Of a stretch of 64,000 bases of DNA, positions 55,801-64,000 are shown piece after piece. A model generated the notes under the pieces. The model saw nothing but the letters and a program-made list of their open reading frames with translations. It was not told where the DNA came from and did no database searches. The stretch's first letter is position 1. The number at the start of each line of letters is the position of its first letter. Origin of the DNA: Apoderus coryli (lineage: Eukaryota; Arthropoda; Insecta; Coleoptera; Attelabidae); the NCBI GenBank assembly GCA_911728435.2, contig OU452209.1, forward strand, positions 10,832,869 through 10,896,868. The letters are read 5' to 3'. Made by a program: the position numbers and the translations under genes.

Positions 55801-56992
55801 CTCTTTTCGGCACAGAATTTTGCTACTTATTCGTACCTATGCAGCACAGTAAAAAAAAGTATTTAATAAATACAATTTTTTAGCCAAAATATGAGATACG
55901 TATTAGAATAAGTAAAAAATGATGATTTTCCAAACCTCATTATGTCAATTTGACAGCTACAGTGTGGTACAACGTATGTACCAGTGTGCCGGTAAGAACA
56001 AAATATAAAACGAATAATGTTTCTTATTAGACCAGATTTATTACAAAAAAAAAATTAAGTTACAAAAAAAGCAATATTTAGTTTTTGTGATACTCCTGAA
56101 AACAACTTTTTTATTTGCCGAGACATAAGGGTACCTTGCATACGGTACAGGACCATTCAGTACGAACTTGGTGTGCTCTTGTACTGCACCTAGCAGAGCG
56201 TCTTCTAGTGGAGCGGGCTGGTGGATGATTAGCTGATGTGAACCTTATTTCAATGGGAAACTGTCGCAATATTTGCCACATTTCCTTCGGACCATGAAAC
56301 TACGAGACCTTTTTTATTTTCATTCATCAATAGAGTCATCATCAGGTAATAACTGTAAATTTATATTTTGAGCCTGAAAATCTACGTCAATTTCGTGGTC
56401 ATCCGACTCATTCAAGTCGATGGATTCAGCATCACTTGGTATTCCAATTGTTTCCAACTCATCAAATAGCTGTTCTGTTGTCATACTGACCAATTTATCA
56501 TAATAACGTGGTGAACGCATTATCTCTTTTGAAACCGCAACACCTGAAAATTTTAACTTTGTTGAATATTACTGCATAGTGGTACGATTTCCGGATCGGA
56601 TATTAGTCTCAAAACATACCAAAAAAAAATTAAGACTACGAAAACCATTTTTTCTAATAAGAACACAAACAACAACGAACTAAAATATTCAAAAAACAAC
56701 AATACAATACTTACCATTTGAAAAATAAACGTTCAAGAAATGTCAAGTATGCAAAAACTCACTTTTTCAGATATAATGTTGCACCGGACAAGTTCAAACA
56801 GATATTGTTCCAAAAAAACTATTCAAATAGTTACCTTACACCCTACGCAGGTGGGGAGAGATGTGGTATAATAACGGTGTCGCTGTGCTTTACAGTACAG
56901 AAGTTTGTTGAGGTGGTACACTTTATGCACCCGTGTGCCGCAACTTAGTATTTTCATGTGGTACAATTTTTATACCCATGTGCCGGAAAGAG
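55801..56992 (-). mobile_element. piggyBac-like element, internally deleted, in TTAA
   Basis: The termini CTCTTTTCGGCAC and GTGCCGGAAAGAG sit inside TTAA (55797-55800 and 56993-56996). The subterminal motif GTGGTACA ... GTGCCGG recurs at 55962, 56912 and 56957. Only the first and last parts of the transposase remain. Confidence 0.8.
56060..56520 (-). pseudogene. piggyBac transposase, N-terminal and Cys-rich C-terminal ends only
   Basis: The minus-strand start MRSPRYYDKLVSMTTEQLFD, then LETIGIPSDAESIDLNESDD, is the acidic piggyBac N terminus. After a stop near 56323, another frame carries TEWSCTVCKVPLCLGK and CFQEYH, the C-terminal Cys/His-rich domain. The DDD catalytic core is deleted. Confidence 0.65.
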
Positions 56993-57378
56993 TTAAAGAA
57001 GGGGTAAAAACAAAAACGTATTTAGAAGCGCAATTGAATGCTCTTAGTATCTATCTAGATTGGAGGCAAGTAGGTTGTATCGTTTCGCGGCACTGCCATT
57101 TTTTTATTTATCTACGTGTCCATTCTAAGATTAAAAAGTTTTAAATCCTGTTTTACGAAACAAGTTTTGAGTTTTTTGAGCGGCTGATTGATTACCAGTT
57201 TCAAGGTAAGCCTTAAAAATCATAGTGTATAGTTGCTTTTAAGATATATATATATATGAACTTTAATACATTTTGAGTTTTATTAATCGAGCTACGTTGC
57301 GGGAGGGTATGGACAACTGTCCAAATGCTCCCGCAAGTGTCCTAACCCTCCCTAAATTAGCAAATTGTTACAGGAAAC

Positions 57379-59282
57379 ATGCCTCACAAGCACAAAAAGT
57401 TGACAAACAGACTTTTTTCCGCTGAAGCCATGCGGAATGCAACCGTCGAGGTATTATCTGGAAAATATTCTATTAGAAAAAGTGCCCAGGAACATGAAGT
57501 TAAAAAATCAACTCTAGCGCGATATGTGAAAACAGCAAAAGAAGTTGGTATTGAAAATATGTCTCTCTCCCCATTTCGTCACATGTCAAGTATTTTCTAA
57601 TGAATTGGAATCCTCGCTTACCTGCTACCTCAAAAGATGTTCAAATATGTACCACGGTTTAACGCCAAAAGCTACTCGCAGATTGACATACGAGTTTGCA
57701 GAAAAAAATCGTCTTAAATTTCCAGATTCTTGGAAAGCAAATAAATCAGCTGCAAAGGACTGGTTCACCGGCTTTTTAAGTAGACAGTCGAAATTGTCCA
57801 TAAGATCTCCGAAAAACACAAGCTTGGCGAGAATTTCCAGTTTTAATAAAACTACCGTCGGGAGATTTCAAGATAAGTTAGAGGAAGTTCTGAAAAGACA
57901 TGAGTACACTGGATCAGACATATGAGACGGGTGTTACCACGGTGCAAAAGACACAAAAGGTAGTTGCGACCAAAGGCCAGCATCAAGTAGGTAAAGTCGT
58001 TTCGAGAGAGCGAGGAGAGCTGGTTACCCAAGTGGGCATTATTGGAGCGAACGGAATAGCACTTCCTCCAGTATGGGTGTTTCCGAGAAAAAAATTTGAT
58101 AAACATCGAATGTTGAATGGTGTTCCAGAAGAGTATGGTGCAACTGGCTTAGTTCATTCGTCTGGATGGATGACCAGTGATAATTTTTTAAAGGTCTTAG
58201 AACACTTTACAGCTAATGTTCGTTGTTCTAATGAACGTCAAGTCCTTCTCATAATGGACAATCATGAATCCCATTTATCTGTGCCTGCAATTGATTACTG
58301 CAAAGAAAATGGGATTACAATTTTAACTCTTCCACCGCATACATCTAATAAGTTGCAGCCATTAGATAGGACTGTTTTCGGCCCATTCAAAAGATGTTTC
58401 AACCAAGGAGTAGATGACTGGATGCTCGCTCATCCAGGACAGGCAATATCCATTTATGATCTGGCACCTATCTGCATGAAAGCTTGGGATCGGTCTGCTA
58501 CTCCCTCCAATATAAAATATGGATTTCGTTGTACCGGAATTTGGCCATTCGACAAAAATATTTTTAGTGAGGAAGACTTTATTTGCTCATTTGTTACAGA
58601 CAGGGTAGAAACAGAGAAAGACCCCAACAATGTGACTCTGTCAAATGAGGTTTTAAATAAAAATCCAGATTTATCACAGCAACCCGGCCCCTCTACACAA
58701 GAGCAAAAGTTTATATCTCCTTCCAAAATAAGACCGTATCCAAAAGCTCCCGAAAGAAAGACAATTAGAAAAGGACCAGTGAAGAGGACATCTATAATTG
58801 CAACCGATACTCCAGAACGCGATAAAATTGAAGAAAAAAAAATGAAGAAGAACGCACCAAAACCTGATCAAAATAAGATCGAGAAGGTAAAGAAAAAATG
58901 TTTGAGCGAATCTTCTTCTTCCAATGAGGAAGAAGTTATTTACAAAGACTCATCTTCAGAGTTAGATTTGGAAGAAGATGAGGACTTGGTAAATCTCACC
59001 AAACTTGAAGTTAATAATTTTATAATTTGCAAGGTGTTTGGAAAAACATCTGCTAGACATTATGCAGCTAAAATAGAAGAGGTCGTTGAAGATGGCTTTA
59101 ATGTGAAATTTTTAAAAAAGCAAGTGGCTTCCAACCGGTTTAGATTTAGTGAAGAGCCTCCAGCATTTGTCTCATATGAAGAAGTTGTTTTGAAACTACC
59201 AAATCCATTGACAGACCGAAGTGCCAGATATTTGGACATGATATATTTTAATGTTGATGTTACTGAGTACAGCTTATGTTAA
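57379..59282 (+). pseudogene. pogo/jerky-type (DDE_1) transposase with two frameshifts
   Basis: The ATG at 57379 opens a pipsqueak-type helix-turn-helix (GKYSIRKSAQEHEVKKSTLA). A frameshift near 57570 leads to a CENP-B-like DNA-binding block (57600-57910). A second frameshift near 57925 falls on the YN.DETG motif: only ETGV survives, so the first catalytic Asp is lost. The remaining 58000-59282 holds LLIMDNHESH (second Asp), PPHTSNKLQPLDRTVFGPFK (third Asp, 35 residues on) and an acidic/Lys-rich linker. A C-terminal block with ARHYAAKIEEVVEDGF closes it. The 35-residue spacing suits the DD35D pogo branch. Confidence 0.82.
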
Positions 59283-59764
59283 TATTGAAGTAATTATTCA
59301 ATAAACGATTTTTAACTAAATATTTTATTTGTTTTTTGAAAAATAAATGATTTGCGTAATATATGTTCTTATTAATTGCTTGTCCAAACCCTCCCCAAAG
59401 TTGGGGAGGATTGGGACAGATTACATTAAAAAAATATATGTATCTATCAAAACTCATAGGCAAATTTTTTCAAAAAAAAAAACCAAAAGTATATGTAAGA
59501 GACATGTATCAACTATCCTCGCTACAAAATTTTAATTATTCCTTATCCACGTCCACGCCACAATTGTTTATTCAAATATTGTCCAAACGCTCCCGGCGCT
59601 CCCCTAAGTTCTGAAACTTTTCTTTTTTATAAAATACATACATGACACAAAAAATAATTCAGAATATATTTAATCTACTAAGTTTCTAATGAACGATAGG
59701 ATTTTCTTGATTTTTTTATCTATTTTTATACTTCTGCAGGAGTACCTATACTTACTCCTATATA

Positions 59765-61693
59765 CAGGGTGAGTCACGAGGAACTGTCCATACTTCTACC
59801 ATAAGTAGAGGCACGTTAAATCAAATGACCATTAAAAAATGTCTCCTTGTTTTGATTATTAATATACAGGGTGAATTATGGAGCTTCACCAAAACAATTT
59901 TTCGTCATATCTCTTCAATGATTAAGTCTATTTATCTCATTTCTTTATAAAAGTGTGTATTGGTGTCTCGCAACTAACTGCCAATTCGGAATTGAAAAAA
60001 TCCACGTCCGTCTTCGACAAAATTTGTGGGACTGCTTCATATTCAACACTTCACCCTGTATATGATTTTTTCAAAAATCTGATATAATTTTTTCAGAGGG
60101 CATAAATAGACAGTTAGACCTGGGTATTTGAATTTTTTGTTACACTCACCTCACATTTCCAATTAAAGATTCATTTTAGAGCCAAATTGAAAATTGGCAA
60201 TAATGAAGTATCTTATTGTACAATAATATTTAGTTATTAAAAAGAAATCTTCAAAATAGACAGAAACGATACACACTGTGCTCCAGTATGGTAAATACCA
60301 TAATTTGAATTCATTTACAGGGCCGAATTTAAAAATCTGGCATATCTGGTTCATCCCAATAATTCACCCTGTATATAACTTTTTCCACCCGTAATAGACA
60401 GAAAACAGATAAAAAATGTTTGCAAGAACCTAGTTTTCTTATTTGTTTGAGGAAAACTCATGTGTCTAATTATTTTAATCGGAATGAAATGTACAAGCCA
60501 GGGAAATGTTTATTCATTAATTAAGAAATAAAATAAAAAACAATAACCAAACAATAAAACAGTTCTAACAATGTATAATAAAGTAAAAAACAATTTAATA
60601 AACATTACGATTACAAAAGATGTTCAAAATGAAATTCATCTGCCTCAATACACTTTTCTTGACGAATGTTTAAATGTGTAATGGACTTTCTGATTGTCAG
60701 TGGGTCATTTCTGATAATATTGCAACAGTGAATAATTCTGTTAATATTGTGTATATATTTAGTTTTTAAGATACACATATGCTTGTAACTGTTTTGTATT
60801 GTCGTTTGATTAATTAAATATATGTTTGAAATTGAAAAATTGAAAATTGTTAATGAGCTGTTGTGTTTTATAATCGTACTGTTTATTAAATTGTTTCTTA
60901 CTTTTTTCACATTGTTAAAACTGTGTTATTGTTTGGTTATTGTTTTTTATTTTATTTCTTAATTTATGAATAAACATTTCCCTGGCTTGTTCATTTCATT
61001 CCGATTAAAATAATTAGACACATGAGTTTTCCTCAAACAAATAAGAAAATTAGGTTATTACAAACATTTTTTTTCTGTTTTCTCTCTATTACGGGTGGAA
61101 AAAGTTATATACAGGGTGAATTATTGGGATGAACCAGATATGCCAGATTTTTAAATCCGGCCAGTAAATGAATTTAAATTATGGTATATACCATACTGGA
61201 GCACAGTATGTGTCGTTTATGTTTATTTTGACGATTTCTTTTTAATAACTAAACATTATTATACAGTAAGATATTTCATTTTTGGCAATTTTCAATTTGA
61301 CTCTAAACTGAATCTTTAATTGGAAATGAGGTGAGTGTAACAAAAAATTCAAATACCTAGGTCATTTATGCCCTCTGAAAAAATTAAATCAGATTTTTGA
61401 AAAATCATATACAGGGTGAAGTGTTGAATATGAAGCAGTCCCACAAATTTTCTCAAAGACGGACCTGAATTTTTTAAATTCTGAATATGTCAGTTTTATA
61501 AAAAAAAATGAGGTAAATCGACCTAATCATTGAAAAGATATGACGAAACATTGTTTTGGTGAAGATCCATAATTCACCCTGCATATTAATAATCAAAACA
61601 AGGAGACATTTTTGAATGGTCATTTGATAATCTCCTAACGTGCCTCTACTTATGGTAGAAGTGTGTACCTACAGTTCCTCGTGACTCACCCTG
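59765..61693. mobile_element. CAGGGTGAGTCACG-family element, most complete copy
   Basis: 1,929 bp between TA dinucleotides. The arms of about 850 bp are inverted copies. Each arm contains, in order from the end, CAGGGTGAGTCACGAGG, CAGGGTGAATTATGGA, TTCACCCTGTATATGA and ATTCACCCTGTATATAAC. The centre (about 60610-60870) is unique and non-coding. No transposase is present, so it depends on another element. Confidence 0.85.
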
Positions 61694-62724
61694 TATAGGT
61701 AAGTACCAACATTTTAAAAATAATTTTCGCATTCTGTTTATTGTAAGCAAAATTGAGATATTTATTAGCTATCTGTATTAGGTAGGTATAAATAATACCT
61801 AATACTTTTGTATGTTGTATGTTCCTTATATATTTTTTTTTGTTCGTGAATGTTTTTATTCAGTTGACGAATTTTTAAGTTATTAATTGTTTGTTTTGTT
61901 GATGTGATACTTGTAATATGTAACTGTTATACTGTCTGATTTTTATTTTTATTATTATTTTGACGAGCCGACAATGTAATGTATTACATTATATGGCAAA
62001 TAAAGAATTTGAATTTACCTTCTAATTAGTGTATGTTGACATTTTTCCCGCCTAAAAAGAAATTTTTCTAATTCATGGGTGTTATAGGTTCCTTCATTTG
62101 GATTTCTATACGTACCTAAATAGAAATTCTTATAAAATGGAACCTACCTATTGAAATGATAAACAATAAGAAAAAAGTACTACTACAATTACAATTTTTG
62201 TTTAATGTTTGTGACTAGTTAATTTTCTATTTTAATCTAGTAATGAATTCCTTTTAAGTTTTCATCTCTAAAGATTTTTTCACAAAATGTAGATACTATG
62301 TATAAATGTTTAAATTCCATGTTTTTAAAGACCTGAAATATCAATACTGTCTGCTATGTGTAATATTTTACTAGTGCCACTGCTGATGGAATTATATCGA
62401 AACATGGCTGGCTAATTTACATTTGAACATATACAGGGTTACTAGTAAGTAGACCTGAATATTTTAGGACGTGACAGCAGGAGTCATAAGAAGCCAATTT
62501 GACCAGGGTACTAGGTCCAAAGTGGATCCTTTTCCAGATATTCGATTTTTAAGATTTTTTGGGAAAGTGTCACCTTGAAGTCGAATATTTATAATATTTT
62601 TTTAATTTAGTCTTTTGAAGATTTTTTGATGGTGTTTTGTTAAAAACTTAATTAAAAGTAAAATTTAAAGTACCAGAAATCTGGTAATTACTGAAGCGGT
62701 AGCCCTTTAAAGCAACATTAAATG
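61694..62724. other. Mostly unassigned; possible LINE 3' end near 61980-62020
   Basis: GGCAAATAAAGAATTTGAAT near 61994 is the usual 3' end of a LINE transcript. CAGGGTTACTAG at about 62433 resembles a TIR end. The rest is unassigned. Confidence 0.4.
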
Positions 62725-63594
62725 TAAAATATTAACAACACTTTTATTTAAATCGACGGTTTGTCAAAAATATCTCAGTCACATTTTTTGTGCAGATTAT
62801 TTAATAAACATCTACATGGTTTTAGCTATCCAAAAAGATAAAATAGTTGGTTTATCTGTGTATGATCTTTTGGTAAATTCGATAACAAATCACTGAGGTA
62901 GTCAAATCCCGACTAACGCTATTTCAATGTTTACCACTGTGGTGATTTAAACCGTTGTGATTGGTCGTCTACAACAACAGTATGCTCCTAGTGATCCCCG
63001 GTGGGGATTCTCCACTTATTTGTTATGTGCTTTCGTCATTTGTATGCAATACATCAAGTTCGCTGTGTTAAAGACACTGTTATTTTGTTATTGTTATTTA
63101 GTATCTAGTAATTTAATATTATATGTTTGTCTTTGTTTCACCCTTCCCCCAAAATATCTTTATTAAAGTAAGTCCATTTTGAATGATTTTTAAGGCTTCT
63201 TACACAGATAAGCCAACAATTGATTAAATGAATAATAACATATTGAATTACTACTAAATAACAATAACAAAATAACAGTGTCTATAACACAGCGAACTTG
63301 ATGTATTGCATACAAATGACGAAAGCACACTAAAAATTAAGTGGGGGTGGGGAATCCCCACCGGGGATCACTAGCATACTGTTGTTGTGGACGACCAATC
63401 ACAATAGTCGGGATTTGACTACTTCAGTGCTTTGTTATCGAATTTATCAAAAGATCATACACAGATAAGCCAACTATTTTATCTTTTTGGATAGCTAAAA
63501 ACATGTAGATGTTTTTTAAAAACTCTGCACAAAAAATGTTACTGAAATATTTTTGACAAACCGTCGATTTAAATAAAAGTGTTGTTAATATTTT
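62725..63594. mobile_element. 870-bp foldback element
   Basis: TAAAATATTAACAACACTTT and its inverse close arms of about 350 bp (62725-63075 and 63245-63594). Near-identical inner blocks include GATCCCCGGTGGGGATT and TATTGCATACAAATGACG. It has no coding capacity. Confidence 0.75.
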
Positions 63595-63734
63595 ACCAAA
63601 TTTTCAAATAGCAGTAGGGCCCAGTGATATACTCGTATCATTTTTTGAAAGCATTTTTTGTATGCTTTACAGCGATATTTGCCTCTATAATTTCACCAGT
63701 TATGTAGTTGGAATCTGTAACTCGTATTACAATA

Positions 63735-64000
63735 TAATGGATAGGTTGGTTGAGTATTGTGCTCAACGCAGTTTATTCTTGGATCTGCCAAAGTGCGTTG
63801 CACATATAATTTCCAAGAAATAACAATATCCATGATTACGACTATATACTATTGCATGGTAACCATTCGTTGGTTAAGGTCGCAGAAGTGAGAGATCTGG
63901 GCGTAATCATGGATAATAAAATGATGTTTAATCAACATATTGACGCACTCATAACTAACTAGCTGTAACAGAACTTTGGGGTTTATTATTAGAAATTCCA
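63735..64000 (+). mobile_element. LINE fragment running off the window
   Basis: The plus strand reads KVAEVRDLGVIMDNKMMFNQ then HIDALITN and LGFIIRNS, the RT thumb region of CR1/Jockey-type LINEs, with a frameshift near 63800. Confidence 0.65.

Larger units (their letters stand above)
55735..59604 (+). mobile_element. pogo/jerky-type DNA transposon, 3.87 kb
   Basis: TIR GGGGAGCGCCGGGATGGTTT at 55735 and its near-inverse at 59604, each beside TA (55733-55734 and 59605-59606). Subterminal TTTGGACA/TGTCCAAA and GGGAGG motifs recur at about 57303-57355 and 59380-59422 and are likely transposase sites. The transposase at 57379-59282 is broken. A piggyBac-like element (55801-56992) is nested near the left end. 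Confidence 0.85.

Noticed and set aside
1..64000. CRISPR arrays, operons, ribosome-binding sites, tRNA or rRNA genes
   Set aside because: None seen; spliced genes and eukaryotic transposons exclude a bacterial reading.

Overview
The window looks like a piece of an AT-rich, transposon-dense insect nuclear genome. The evidence is spliced genes with short exons and long repeat-filled introns, insect-type BEL/Pao, piggyBac, pogo, Harbinger, Tc1/mariner, Penelope and LINE remnants, a short secreted His/Gly-rich protein with a four-codon first exon, and a neuropeptide-type GPCR. A beetle is possible, but nothing here fixes the order. No virus, CRISPR array, rRNA or tRNA gene was seen.

Host genes. 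(1) A His/Gly-rich secreted protein, + strand, exons 10926-10937 and 12559-12960. (2) A THAP-domain gene or remnant, + strand, 19717-20195. (3) mRpL53, mitochondrial ribosomal protein L53, + strand, exons 21783-21928, 22079-22201 and 26083-26236. (4) A 58-residue single-pass membrane microprotein, 26239-26415, whose ATG lies two bases after the mRpL53 stop codon, so the two look dicistronic. (5) A class A neuropeptide-type GPCR, - strand, with five recognisable exons between 54596 and 40480; its first exon and its TM7 exon were not found.

Mobile DNA, left to right: LINE at 0.57-2.3 kb; long-TIR Tc1/mariner-type element with two broken transposase copies (2665-6021); palindromic MITE and Penelope tail (6.0-6.5 kb); foldback (7.4-8.3 kb); Ginger2/KRBA2-like transposon (8415-10249); BEL/Pao retrotransposon with LTRs identical apart from one 19-bp duplication (13582-19391); TIR element (20592-21172); LINE fragments and MITEs in mRpL53 intron 2 and across 26.7-32.6 kb; a composite CAGGGTGAGTCACG family at 22.5, 32.6, 37.2, 54.8 and 59.8 kb; Harbinger remnants (36255-39437 and 42.2 kb); a second long-TIR mariner split by a LINE (43271-46803); a pogo/jerky-type element (55735-59604) carrying a nested piggyBac-like element (55801-56992); a large foldback (62725-63594); and a LINE running off the right edge.

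Most notable: three near-identical, structurally complete type I hammerhead ribozymes in small retrozyme-like units. One is a 318-bp unit with 12-bp direct-repeat flanks in mRpL53 intron 2. The other two form a head-to-tail dimer with a 333-bp period in a GPCR intron. All three lie in the sense orientation of the host gene. Two Penelope-type remnants nearby carry hammerhead-like cores. Also unusual are two 38-bp near-palindromic insertions and a related 51-bp one, each flanked by about 7-bp direct repeats. All gene and element calls come from reading the sequence by eye; no database search was run.
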